The notes beneath the pieces were generated by a model. It did no database searches. It had not been told where the DNA came from and saw only the letters and a list, made by a program, of their open reading frames with translations. A program made the translations under genes and the position numbers. Below, piece by piece: positions 12,230 through 23,311 of a stretch of DNA of 64,000 nt. Position 1 is the stretch's first letter, and every line of letters starts with the position of its first letter. Origin of the DNA: Tolypeutes matacus (taxonomy: Eukaryota > Chordata > Mammalia > Cingulata > Chlamyphoridae); assembly GCA_026826555.1 (NCBI GenBank), contig JAKSZT010054570.1:1686947-1750946 (forward strand), read 5' to 3'.

Positions 12230-12345
12230 TATGGGGACAATTGCTATACATACTTCATAGGTTGCTGGGATAATAAAATAAAATGATACTTATCAAATGT
12301 GCAGAAGGATGCCTGACACATAGTTAGCACTCAGTAATTATCAGT
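12230..12345 (+). mobile_element. MIR SINE 3'-half relic
   Basis: The sequence contains 'cttcataggttgctgggata', then 'gatgcctgacacatagttag' and 'cactcagtaattatcag', which track the 3' half of sense MIR ('cctcatagggttgttgtgag', 'gtgcctggcacatagtaagcgctcaa'). Confidence 0.85.
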
Positions 12346-12424
12346 TTTTCTTTTTCTCATTGATCTTCGTGGCTGTCACATTCGCTATCCACAAAGATGA
12401 GCATTGCCTTCCTGGTAATGAGGG

Positions 12425-13130
12425 GACAAAATAAACAATGGCCTGTATCCGTCACTGCAATGTTACGCAGGACAAATCCAATGTCCTGAAAATGCCCCCC
12501 CACATTATACTTACTCTTCCCTCTCCCTCTGCCCAGAACCTCTGGTGGCCACTGCCTTTATATCAATGATAAGAGTTCTTCCATTGCTAGAATAATAATA
12601 AGTCTGCTTTAGTCCATTGTTCTTCCCCAATCTCGAGGATTTGGGGATGGTGATGCCCACTCTGCTGCTAATTGAGAGGGGACTTAGAGCCTGTGGGGCA
12701 GATGGATGGAACTGTCTTGTTTGCAGTTGCAGACACTCTCTGTTCCTTGGGATGTTTGCCCCCAAAACTCCAAGGGTTTTTAGTGGCACCTTTGTTTGTC
12801 AGGGCTGCTATAAAAAAAGAACCACAGGCTAGTTGGCTTAAACAACATAAATGGGCATTGTCCATCATCATCTCCTCGTTAGCTGTCCTGGGTGAGTCCG
12901 ATGAGCTGGAGAGTAGGTATTGCAACTCTGCTGAGATTCAGGGCTCAACAGGCACATGGAAGGACCAAAGATTTAAGTCCCTGGGACATGTATTTATCAA
13001 GTAAAGTGCTAATTATGGGTTCAAATAAAAGGGGCAGAGGAGCCATGTGTAGAGAACCTATAAATGAGTCTAACTCTGTCGGCACCCTGTCAGTGGGCCA
13101 TACTTTGGAATTTATGCTCCCCAGTATAGC
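12425..13130 (-). mobile_element. Antisense relic of the long xenarthran L1 3' UTR
   Basis: Read on the minus strand, this interval follows the L1 3' UTR seen at about 63380-63980 in this same window. Examples are 'ggggatggtgatgcccactc' here against the reverse complement of 'gagtggacatcaccatccc' there, and 'tgtccatcatcatctcctc' against the reverse complement of 'gatgatgatggaca'. The relic is clearly diverged, so it is an older member of the family. It is interrupted at about 12755-12852 by unrelated repeat DNA. Confidence 0.8.
12762..12848. repeat. Inserted copy of neighbouring LTR-like repeat head
   Basis: The interval from 'actccaagggtttttagtgg' to 'ggttggcttaaacaac'-type text breaks the antisense L1 relic. 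It matches 13347-13415 ('actccaaaggtttttagtga' ... 'aggctagttggcttaaaaaa'), which begins the LTR-like repeat next door. The first copy has about 15 extra bases ('agggctgctataaaa'-type). Confidence 0.8.
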
Positions 13131-13344
13131 TATTATTTTTATCATTATTATTAATACTATAGTGTTTCATAGGCACAAAGCAGAAAGCATCACAGAATAG
13201 CAGAAGTGCTCATCCGTGCTTGGTTTTTAAGTGAAGCAAGTCTTTTTAAATATGTGTTGCAATATTCAGATCCTTTTTTAGATATTATATGATACCAACT
13301 CCCCTCTCCCACCCGCACTGAATTTGTAAGTCTCCACTTCTGAC

Positions 13345-13790
13345 TCCAAAGGTTTTTAGTGACACCTTCATTTGTCACTAAAGAACCACAGGCTAGTTGG
13401 CTTAAAAAACATGAATTCATTGTTTCATAGTTCAAGAGACTGGAAGTCCAAAATCAAGGTGTTGGCAGGGCCATGCTTCCTCTAAAAGGGGACAATCCAT
13501 TCCAGGACTCTCTCCTGGCTTCCAGGAAGTGGCTGTCACCCCATGGCATCCCTTGGCATATGGTAGCATAACTGGACCTCTGCCTTTATCACATGTCTCT
13601 CTTACTATGTCCAAATTTTCTCTGCTTATAAGGTCATACTAGATGAAGGGTCCATGCTAATCCAGTTTGGCCTCATCTTAACTAGTAATATCTTCAGAGA
13701 TACTATTTCCTAATGGGGCCACTTTCATGGGCTGGGACTTGAGACTTGGGCAAATCTTTCTGGGCTACACAATTCAATCCATAACAAGTG
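13345..13790 (+). mobile_element. Ancient LTR-like mammalian repeat
   Basis: The order 'ggctagttggcttaaaaaac', 'agtccaaaatcaaggtgttg', 'cataaggtc'-like text, 'ttggcctcatcttaacta' and 'acacaattcaatccataaca' is that of a widespread mammalian repeat of the 'taccacaaactgggtggctta ... cacaattcaacccataaca' type. I recall it as LTR-like (ends in TG...CA), probably ERVL related, but I do not assign a name. The 5' end is diverged. Confidence 0.65.
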
Positions 13791-14784
13791 ATAATTCATA
13801 ACAAGTGATCATTCCACTCCTTTGCATTTTGATATTAACCAAGGCATTTAATGAGTTTATGAACCAGTCTCTGAAACAGAGAGTCCCTTAAAGCCAAATC
13901 TTCCTGCCAGCCAAGTCATATTATTTCCCCTGTTTATAAACACAAATTGCTCCCAAAAGAGTTTATGAAAAATAATTATTCTGTTGTGTAAATGGGCAGA
14001 AGAAACCACTATCCCTGAGCTCACTCCTCACTTATTATTTTCTGGTCCATATGCTCTCTTCAAAAATAATATATGTGTATGGAAAAATAAATAAAAGGAC
14101 ATGAGCATCAGGGGGGCAGGGTTGATCTTTGAGCTCCTGAATGGCAGCACACCCCACATTACAGTTCTCTTCTGTGGGAACTATATATAGAAGGGACAAG
14201 AGCCAAATGGGAAACAAAGTACAATTTTTATTAATCCCCAGGAAAGCTGTGTTCCCAAATCTGGAGCTTCTCTGGCAAGCTATTCTGGCCCACTCAGAAT
14301 TTCCTACACCCAACTTAGTTGACTCTAAAATGTCCAGATGTGAGAAACTGACTCTAATGCCCACATCCAATCAGTCCCATGAGCAAGGCACTGGCAGGAA
14401 AGTTTAGAGTGTAAAATTACAGCCACACCTACTTCTAGAAGCAAGGTCCTGATTGTAATGTAATGGGGACAGGGAATGAATGAGGAAGAGTGGTGTTCAG
14501 AATCCTGCCCGCTAATAACACAAGGTCCAAGAACCACCAATTCGAATGCACATGTCTCATCCATTAGGTGGGGAGAGGGAGGTGCTGGCTTGTAAAGGCA
14601 AAGGAGAGCAGTGAAAGTAAGAGCAGAAATTTCTTCCTCTGTGAACAAAAGTGCGAGCATAAGGAGAAGAAATAAATTCTTTCTGTCCATATATAAATGC
14701 TATATATGGATATAAATTAAAAAGTAAAATATAAACCAACCTCCAGGCCACTCTTCAGAGGTAACTACCATTACCAATTTCTTG
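13791..14784. other. Unassigned sequence
   Basis: A small direct repeat 'cataacaagtgat' occurs twice just past the LTR-like element. From 14100 to 14450 the text has an LTR-like feel ('ctatatatagaagggacaag', 'atccaatcagtcccatgag') but no ends can be set. No gene is recognised. Confidence 0.35.
14686..14710. repeat. Short perfect hairpin
   Basis: 'tccatatata' at 14686-14695 and 'tatatatgga' at 14701-14710 are perfect reverse complements with a 5-base loop. The stem is AT-rich and may be accidental. Confidence 0.7.
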
Positions 14785-14910
14785 TGAATTCTTTCACTCA
14801 ACACACATCTTTTGAGTACCTATTATTTGCCAAGCATCATCTGGGTATACAGTAATGAAAAAGCAGGAAAAAAAGCTTTTCCCCATGAAGCTTACATTTT
14901 AGACCGTCTT
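14785..14910 (+). mobile_element. L2 LINE 3'-end relic
   Basis: The motifs 'cttttgagtacctattattt', 'gccaagcatcatctgggtat' and 'cccatgaagcttacatttta' are in the order typical of the L2 3' end ('tattgagcacctactatgtgccagg ... ctcatggagcttacattcta'). Confidence 0.85.
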
Positions 14911-16429
14911 CCAGAAATGCTCTACCATATGCAGGTATGTGGATCTTTTAAATATCTTTATAAAAATAGAATGAACCAATAAGAATGATTGTTTATTTTA
15001 GATGCATTTTTATGGATCAGTGATTGAGCAATTGGTCAGTTCCTGATTATATTAGATCTTTGAGTTTTTGCCTTAACAAATAAACCATGAAGTTAATAAA
15101 TCAAAGTTTGGTCTTCTGACCATTGGAAAGTTACAGTTTGCACGAGTCCTATGGTAAGACTTTGAGAGCTTATTTTAGAGCTTCTAGCACTTTTAGGAGC
15201 CATAAAATAATTTCAACCTTGCTGTCACTGCCAAAAATATTTTTGGAACTCTATTGAGAATCCTGTTGGAATCAATTTATGTGTGGTAACCACCCCACCC
15301 CAACACCCCCCAAAAAAACCTAGTTAGTTACTTATTACCATAGATAGCACTAGCCTTGACCAAGAAAGGTTGTTCTCAGTCGTGGAAGGTGAGCCTCTTA
15401 AGCTGAGGGGACAGCTTCAGAGGTCCCCTCTGTTTGACTCTGTGGGTGACTTGTGCCAATGGCTTGGCCAGATTGCTCTGTCATCTGGTTGGCCAAACAC
15501 AAACCAGGAAGGTTTAGGCCGCTATAAAAAGCCATTCTGAATAAATTCAGTGGAAAAAATTAGGTCAATGGTTTTCAAACTTTTTTTTAACAATGCAAAT
15601 CTTCCTTTGGTTGAACTCTTACTCAGAAGTCCAATATGCAAAACAAAAATAGAGCTGTTCTAGAATGATGTGGGGAGTTGGGTAAAATCTCAGCTACTCA
15701 GCCCACCCCCAATACACACACTATCCCTGGTGACCCCTGCTAGGCCTTTCCAGGGCCTTTGGACCCCCCTGGGGCTGGGTTTAGACAACACTGAACTATC
15801 CATTCCTCCAGGGCAGTGAGCCTCCTGTCCTTCCCACAGAGCTGGCAGGCAGTGTTCAGTCATAAATGTTTCCCAAATGAGTGAGGAAATAGTGAGTAAA
15901 TGGCTGCTAGGAGATCCTCCTAAGATAAAGAGGGACACAAAAGCCAAAGATGATTACTAAACTATGGCTCATAACTGCAGGAATGATTTCTTGAAGACTG
16001 AAATCCAGAACAAACAGACGTTTATGAAGACCACTGAAGGAAACAAAGGAAGGGGGCTTATTAATTCTCTTGGAATCAATAATGTAAACAAATAGGGGGC
16101 AGGCCCACCGCCTGAGGTGATGGTGGTGTAATTACCGATAACAGAGGAGAAGACAAATACTCAGGCTCTTTTTGCTCCTTTCTTCTCCAGCAGAGAGATT
16201 AATCAGTTTTAAAACTTAAAAAGTAACGCACATGCATCTAAGAAGGAATTCATGGAAATTACAGCCCTGGAGGATGGGGTGGTCAGGAGAGGACCTAGTT
16301 CAGGAGAGATGGTTTTGAGTTGAGGGAACAGTAGAAGAGCAGGAACCTGGTGTTGTTTCTCTTAGGGAGCCCAATATCTACCATCCGTCTTCCCTGAGCA
16401 ACTTCTGAAGACACTGGGGCAGGCATGGT
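14911..16429. other. Unassigned, mostly unique sequence
   Basis: No gene is recognised. The part 15960-16230 looks like a conserved non-coding block ('cttattaattctcttggaat', 'ggtgtaattaccgataacag'). A faint repeat piece 'aatggttttcaaactttttt' lies near 15570. Confidence 0.35.
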
Positions 16430-16640
16430 TCCAAATTGTATGCTACCTCATTTAATGCTCCCAATAAACCTAATGAGGTAGGTTCTATTACTGCCCCCCC
16501 CCCTTTTTATAGAAGAGAAACTGAGGTTCCAAGGTTTAGGATTTGCACAAAGTTACACACCAGAAAGTGGCAGAGCTGGAATTTGAACCCAGTTTTTCTG
16601 GCTCAAGAGGTCAGTATCTTAACCAATACACCATGGTAGC
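16430..16640 (-). mobile_element. MIR SINE relic, antisense, nearly full length
   Basis: It shows 'ctcatttaatgctccc', 'cctaatgaggtaggttctat', 'gagaaactgaggttcc', 'agtggcagagctggaatttg' and 'cttaaccaatacaccatg', the complete order of an antisense MIR. A C8-10 run interrupts the middle. The two overlapping short frames here are part of the repeat. Confidence 0.92.
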
Positions 16641-17097
16641 TCTGCAAATCAGAATCTCACTTTTATTACCAATAAAGGCTCAAGTTGGAGGGCACAGCTC
16701 ATATCTATGGGCAAATGAGTTTCTTGCCAGGCTACTCACCCAGCAGTGCAGGATGGGGGAATGTAGGGTATAGGGGCATGTGGAGGTGGGGGACTGCCTA
16801 GGAATCACACAGCATGGAAGAACAGTTTACCCCCAAAAGGGAAAAGGGAGTCTTTTGAACTGAGACTATACAGTTTTGAGGGTTTTTTGCTAAATTCATC
16901 AATCAGATTAAACTACTCCTTCATGGAATGAATGGAAGGAGAGACCAGGAGTGGGAAGAGGCATCCCCTCTAAAACAGAGTACAAGGAAGCTTGGAGAGG
17001 TTGGGACAGCAGTGGGCTTGAAGTCGGTTAAGAAGCAAAATTCAGGACAGTATAAATGAGGCAGATGAGTGCATGGTAATGGAGGAGAAGAAGCCCC
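16641..17097. other. Unassigned sequence
   Basis: No gene or clear repeat family is seen. It may hold part of the 5' flank or start of the LTR-like element that follows. Confidence 0.4.
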
Positions 17098-17523
17098 ACA
17101 ACATGGCTGACAGACAACCTGGCTGACAGACAACCTGGCTGCCAGACAACATGGCTGCAAGACCTTGCTGAGACCTTGAGTTTAACCTTGAGGTCCCAGT
17201 TTCTCTTTCCAGGACCTCCCCTTGGCCCCAGATATTCCAAACAGTCCTCATCATTGGTCCCACCATAGGTGGGGTAACCAATAACCGCTGGGGCTCATCC
17301 CCTTATCATTAGCAAGGAGGTGGAATAATTAACAGTTTAAAAGGTTATCACATGAGGCAGAGCTCACTTTCTCTGCCTAGAGGGGTCCACACCAAGTTTT
17401 GGTGTGTATTTCCATCTTTCTCTCCCATTGCTCAGCAAGCTCTGTTCCTTCCCCCATTTCCCAAATAAATTCTTTTTACTGGCCTACCTAAACTGGTGTG
17501 TTCATAAATTCTTTTATGCATCA
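17098..17523 (+). mobile_element. Solo-LTR-like element (class I type)
   Basis: The arrangement is that of a retroviral LTR read on the + strand. A tandem 16-bp repeat lies in the U3-like part, and a TATA-like 'agtttaaaagg' lies near 17335. A C/T-rich R-like stretch is followed by AATAAA at 17464-17469, about 55 bases before the 3' end ('...ttatgcatca'). The promoter-repeat and poly-A order is known for gammaretrovirus-type LTRs; the class assignment is inference. No internal region or second LTR is adjacent. The 5' border is uncertain by about 40 bases, and no target duplication was confirmed. Confidence 0.6.
17101..17158. repeat. 16-bp tandem repeat within the LTR
   Basis: Three full units, 'cagacaacctggctga' (17111-17126), 'cagacaacctggctgc' (17127-17142) and 'cagacaacatggctgc' (17143-17158), follow a 10-base partial unit. 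Such short arrays in U3 regions often act as enhancer repeats in retroviral LTRs. Confidence 0.95.
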
Positions 17524-20164
17524 TAGCCAAGAACCTAGAGGAATTAGACATTTCTTGTCTTCATAAATACCCAATGATAAAACAGAATGGAGAGGCTGCA
17601 TCCCTGCAACTGGTTGAAAATCAGGAGATATTCTAGCATTAAAGCAGCTGCCTAAAGTGGAGCCAAGGACTGGGCAAGAGTCAACAACCAGGTCACTCTC
17701 TGCATGGCTTCAAACATCTTTAAGTGTTGGGCGGTTTACACCCAAGAGGGAAACTGAGGCACAGTGAAATTAAGCACCTGTGCACAGTTTTGCAGCTGTT
17801 GAACATCAGTCATGTTTCCTTGCTCCCTCTAATAACCTCACTTTGAAAAGAAAAACTTGCTGCAATGCAAAATGTACAAATAGTGCCCTAAATTCGAACA
17901 TCACTTTTAAAAAAATCTCCACTATATATTATAAAGTTTTAACAAAACGCTCAAGGTGGTTTCTGCACAAAAGTTTGTTCATTACCCAGTGTTGACAATG
18001 TTTACTCATCCCTAAATTGGGACACACAGTTTTATAAATAAGATGGGATATTTAGACTTGGGGCGTCCCCAGGCATACGGTAGTCCCCAGTTCCCAAACC
18101 AAACATCATCAGCTTAACACTCCCCTGTGCTCAGCTATATTAAGTAGTCCCTGCCTAATTTCATCATCTAATGAGTGAGCAGATACTATCTGATTTCCTG
18201 GCTTGCTGATGAAGTAGCCAATGAAAGACCCACACCAGTAAAATGTGGTCACCGACTGTGGTCTATGGTTGATGGCAAGGCCCCAGGATGTGTAAGTCCA
18301 TTGAGGGTGATGGGCCACACTTGTGGGAGACGTTTGTGTGGGATGTGGTGGGAGGTGTGGGAGGTGGGCAACATGGGAATCCTGGTAGGTTCCATGTAAT
18401 ATTTAGGTAATTTAAGCACTCTTAAAATATATATATATATATATAACATTTTTGTAAGCAAATGCACATATATGCATATATATTTATATATCATTTTACA
18501 AATATTGGTATGTATTGTGAAAAATTGGATTTTTGCCCACAATAAAAAATAAATAAAATTTTTTTTAAAATGTGCTCACCGGCCTCGAGGCATTAAATAT
18601 TATTATTCCTTTTGCAGTCACTTCCAGCCTTGCTGCGGGCAAAACTCATTTAATACTCAGCCCTTGAAATTCTCCATAGACTAAACGTGGCTTCCAGAAA
18701 AATTCCCTCCGAGCACCAATCCCAGTAACGCTTCTGAGTTACTTGCAAAATGAGCCCCTTTGGTCCCAGATAGTTGGTGATTGGCAATTGCCGATTTAAT
18801 CAACACTGGCTCCTCGCGACAAGGGGGAGGGGAGCCCATCACATTATGATAAATGTTTATTAAGAAAAGAAAGGGACTCTCCTCCCCAAGCTCAGTGTGT
18901 GGCCAGTCAGGAATACCGAGGTGTGAGAAGAATTCACATCCATATTTAGAAGAGACATCTTCAAACTGCCTGCAACTGTGAACCTAGAAGAGAGAATACG
19001 AGAAGAAAGAGAGAAAGACCAGATGCTCACAGCTCAGGCACAAGGTTCCTGTGCACGGCTTTGGACTGCAATTATGTGAGGAAGAATCAATAGAAAATGA
19101 AGCGTGTCTTTTGACAAGCCTCGCTTTCCAGCTTACTTAGAGTTAAAAGCTACGGAGTCGGGCTTTCACACCCTGGGGTGGGCACGGTTGAGGCCCTGGA
19201 TTGGAGCCTGGCCTTCAGAGACCTCACTTTGGTTGTGGCAAGAAATCCATGAGGCAAGGGGCACAGGCCTCCCTCTCCTTCTAGACCCTGTCCCAGGTAC
19301 CTAGACCAAAAATTCCCTGCCCAATTGGCCCTGAGGTTGCTTTCAGAGCCTGCACAGGACCCTGTCCCAGTCCATCCATTTAAGCCCAGAGGGTGGTCAA
19401 GGCAGCTGTTTATGGGGCTTGTGGGCAGCGCCTGGACCCACGTCCCAGGGTGCCGATACGTACCCACAATATGTTTGAGAAGGAGGTAAGGAAGAAGCAA
19501 GCAGTTGCAGGCCAGGGGCCCATATACGTTCAGTAATTAAAAATCCAAACCTGCCTTGCAGGTTGTTCTGAAGCTACGGTTGTCAAGAGAGGAGGATAGA
19601 ATATATTGAATTTAAGAGGATGTCGTGACGGCCTCCAGTGGCACTCTTGGATCAGAAATATTAGGAGTGGGTCTGTAGAGGAGAAATATACTCTTCTATA
19701 AATGTATTCAAACTAGTGCCTGGCCAGAGGAAAAAAACAATCCGTCCACTAAAGTGACTTTGAAATGGTGTGTTTATAAAGAAGAACAATATGAGAGATC
19801 ATTTGAGGTTCAGAACTTCCATCAATGAAGGAGCAGCAGAATGGACTCCTATGGCCCAAGCAGAGCTGTTGGCCAGTGAGCATCCAACGTACGTACCAGC
19901 CTGCTCTTCACTTACTCGGGCAAACCTAAGGCCCTGTAGATGGCTGTTGGCATGCCTGGAAACATCAAGAGAATCAGATGGAAGAATCAGTTCCATCTCC
20001 CTTGATGCTTCCAGGTCCTCCGTCTCCCCTCTGGGTCTCACTTTTTCCTCTGCTGACCGGGAGCTCTTGCTCTCGCCTGGAGCACAGGCCTCCTCAGTTC
20101 CCTGGCGCGGTCATCCTACCACCACGCAGCCCAGGACAACCGACTGTCAAGCCTCCTAGATAAT
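17524..20164. other. Unassigned sequence with a conserved-looking block
   Basis: No gene is recognised. There is an (AT)n run at 18427-18445. The block 18570-18860 is repeat-free with homeobox-type and other motifs ('attggcaattgccgatttaatc', given here only in part) and contains CpGs unlike its surroundings, which is typical of constrained non-coding DNA. The 129-codon frame at 19770-20159 has no recognisable domain. Confidence 0.4.
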
Positions 20165-20345
20165 CATTACTCACATTTATGGGGTACTCTCAAGGTGCCA
20201 AACTAGCCACTAAAGGCTTTACGTGAACGATCATTTATTGCTCACAGCGGTATCATAAGTGATCATTATTAATCCAAATTTTGCATAGTGGTTTAAAGAG
20301 GTTAGGCAACTTGCCCAGGGTCAAGCAGCTCATGAACCATCACTG
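20165..20345 (-). mobile_element. MIR SINE relic, antisense
   Basis: The motifs 'caaggtgccaaactagccac', 'gtttaaagaggttaggcaac' and 'ttgcccagggtcaagcagct' follow antisense MIR ('gtgccaggcac', 'gaggttaagtaacttgccc', 'ggtcacacagct'). Confidence 0.85.
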
Positions 20346-21847
20346 TAAGATAATATATATTTATGACTTCTAAGTGTATTTAGGCCTCAACAACACATGT
20401 CCTTGAATAACATCATCTTCCTTAGCTGCTCTTCCAAACCTTTGATGTGTTCTGGGTCCCAAACCTCTTTTTGAAATAGGAAGAGGTCCTCCCTTCCTAT
20501 TTCAACAACAGAGTTCTTACTGTACCCCACTGCCTCACAAACTTTTCTAAGCTACACCAGCAGTAAAATAAAATATTAACAACTGCCATGGATTGATTGC
20601 CAAGGACGTTTCAAATTGCATCTTATCATCTTCACAAAAACCTGCAAGGAAGCCATTGTCCTAATGCTACAAACAAGAAAGCTGTTGCTTCGTATTATGT
20701 TTTGTTCTTTGGAAGTACAAATCCCCCACATTAGTTTTTCTTTTTCAAAACTTGTTATTATCAAGTAGTAATCTGGTGCAAACCTAGAATTTAGCTTTAT
20801 TTCTATGAAAAAGACAAAACTTTCTTGGCTTATTGATCCCCACATAGGTAGAGGTTGGAAAAGGTTATTCTTAATCTTCTGAGTACTTGGTGTAAAAGGC
20901 AGTGATTCTGTGCCTTATCAGAGTAATTTCCTGTATTTGATGTGACTTTATCATCTATAAATCCATCCTGGATTGTTAAGGAAACCACATCTTTAAAACC
21001 AAACCAAACTTTTAAAAGAACTAAAACATGATAGTTTGTTGTTGTTGTTGTTTTCACAATTATGTTGCATATATATTTACTTATATATTTTTTTATGATC
21101 ACTTTTGTTAGAGAGCCAAATAATGCTTCACAGTGCCCTATATCCTATTTATCCAAGTGTCCAAACCTCCTGACAACTTTGAACATTCTGCTTTTCCAAA
21201 ATCAAATCCTAAAGGATATTTTATTGACCTCAAACTGTCTTTAGGAGTTTTGAGGAGTCCCCTGGAAAACCACAGAGGATTTGTTCTTTCACCTTGTAAA
21301 AAGTGAGGTTCTGAAAATAAATAGCTTCATTTGATATTTACCAGTTTCATGAGAACTGTCAAATTTAAAGACATGCTTAAATTTTCATTGGTAAAATTTG
21401 TATGAGTAGAAGTCATTAATATAAATAATTCAGAAATTATTTGGACTTAACTAGAGATTTGTCAATGTCCTCACTATCATGATATGTCCTAGTGCTTTAA
21501 CCTAATATTAGACAAAAATATCGTGTTATCAGTCATAATTTCAATTATTCTTAAAAACTGTTATATGTCTCTGAAATACCCAAATTTCCTTGTGTTTTTG
21601 TACTGAACTCCTACTAGATCTTTCAATTTGAGGAATAGTAATGGGTTAACCATGGCCATTTTAAGTCCCCTGTTATCTACAGTTAACACTTTGTTTTCGT
21701 AATGGCATAAAATAAATTATATTTGGTGCCTCATCAAAATAAAAAGCTTTTTATTAGGCTTAACTATTTGATCTATCAGAGAAATCTAATTTATCAGATA
21801 GAATTTGCCATGTTCCACAAAAAAAAAAAATCACTGGGATTTTGGGT
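20346..21847. other. Unassigned AT-rich sequence
   Basis: No gene is recognised. A (GTT)n microsatellite lies at 21035-21053. Part of 21060-21830 may be old L1 3' text, for example 'tagaatttgccatgttccac', but I cannot support a border. Confidence 0.35.
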
Positions 21848-21860
21848 AAAATTGCATTGA

Positions 21861-21935
21861 ATTTAGGGGAGCTAGTGGTTGAATGCCTGCTTCCCATGTA
21901 TGAGGTCCTGGATTCAATCCCTGCTACCTCCTAAA
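21861..21935 (+). mobile_element. Short monomeric xenarthran SINE
   Basis: The element reads 'gctagtggttgaatgcctgc', then 'ttcccatgtatgaggtcc' and a B-box-like 'ggattcaatccc'. A 13-bp perfect target duplication 'aaaattgcattga' flanks it at 21848-21860 and 21936-21948. Confidence 0.92.
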
Positions 21936-21948
21936 AAAATTGCATTGA

Positions 21949-22660
21949 CTCTATAAATTAATTTTAGGGAATTCATATATTATCTATGGGAACTTGCCTT
22001 CTGGACAAGTGGGAAACTAAGCTGAGCCCAGAGTAGGAATGGGAGCCAGAGCAGGGGGAAGGCAAGAGGAGCAGGGGACACAAGCAAAGAAGACCTGGTA
22101 TCTCTGTCCCTAAGGAAATCTTTGAATATCAAGACAAAGAGGTTATAAAGAGAAAAACAAATCCCCAAAGGTAGAGGAGGGGACTAGAGAAGAAGTCAAC
22201 AGAGACAGAGACTGGAAAGGTCGCCTCCTGCAGGAGGAGGGGTGCTAGTGGTGATGGCATTCACCATGGGAAAGTTGTGCACGGCACAGAGCCAGCTTAG
22301 TTGCCCCCACCACCACCCCCATGGAGTGGTCTTGAAGGCTGAGTCAATTCCACAGCATCTTTCATTTCTCTGAGACACACTCTTTCCAGGGCACCAGATC
22401 CCAGAACTGGCCAAGGTATCATCAAGCTTCCAGCATCTTTAAACTATTCTGGTTGTCCACTCTTGACTGGACCAGTCCATCTTGAGGGTCAGAGTGAAGA
22501 CTAAAGTCTCTGGGTCAGATGGTAGAGGGAGTGGTGAGAAATGGTGGAGATTTAAAAAGAGGGAAGCACCTGGAGTCAGAAAGCCAGAGGTCATCAACCC
22601 ATTCTCTGCAGAGACCTCAGCTATACACTGTCAGCTTCTAGAATAAGTGGCTGATAAGAT
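21949..22660. other. Unassigned sequence
   Basis: No gene or clear repeat is seen. The later part may belong to the retroviral internal relic that follows. Confidence 0.4.
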
Positions 22661-23311
22661 GTGCTGAAAGGCAGACCAATAGTATCTGCTACTTGGGTGA
22701 CTGCCCAAGTGCTGAGTGCTGGCCAGTGTGATGTTCCTCAAGGCAGCAAGTTACGTAAGGTCTGGATTTCCAAACGAAATGTGGAAAATGCAGCCTGGAT
22801 TCTCCCTACAGCTTATAGCAAAATGTTAGAGGAAAGAGATAAGCTGATAACTGAATTGTTGGACACAAATAAACCAGAAACTGATTCCAGAAATTCCACG
22901 CCTCTAGAAATCAAGCCCCCAGATGATAGTGCCCCATTTGAGGAAATAATGAAACTTGGAACTTATAGGCCAGGATTGAAAATGCTGTTATCCAGGAAAG
23001 ACTTGTGGAAAGTCTTACTGTCTGATGGCTTGGACCCCTGCTTCTTGCATGCTAAACCAACAAGCTTTTTGATAGAGCTGTATGAACAAAACCACTGGCA
23101 GCCTGGACTAAAAGGCATGGGGAAGGAAGAGATGGAGGGGAAAATGGCTGTAAGGGGAAAACCATGGAAGCTGAGGTCTGGAAATAAGACATTTCCTTGG
23201 GTTGAGAGGGTGAGTTTGCCCTGCCATTTGAAGAGGGTGGATATTCCAGCCCACTGTTCAGAGAGAGTTTTGCTGCACCAGGCTACAGAGAGGATGGAAC
23301 ACATTCCCTAA
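22661..23311 (+). other. 217-codon open frame without ATG start, origin unknown
   Basis: The frame is open from GTG at 22661, just after a TAA at 22655-22657, to a TAA near 23311. The first in-frame ATG is near 22822. The translation has a charged, helix-like stretch ('MLEERDKLITELLDTN') and a central part 'EIMKLGTYRPGLKMLLSRK', and it looks less random than the other long frames here. The last third overlaps the start of the 60-bp tandem array in a MaLR-like relic, so it most likely belongs to, or was captured by, that retroelement. I do not recognise a known protein. A decayed gag-like frame is one possibility, and a chance frame is another. Confidence 0.3.

Noticed and set aside
12672..13004. 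110-codon frame and its antisense partners
   Set aside because: They run across an L1 3' UTR relic and an inserted repeat piece, so they cannot be one gene.
17464..17469. Poly(A) signal of a host gene
   Set aside because: Its position fits the R region of an LTR and no host exon is adjacent.
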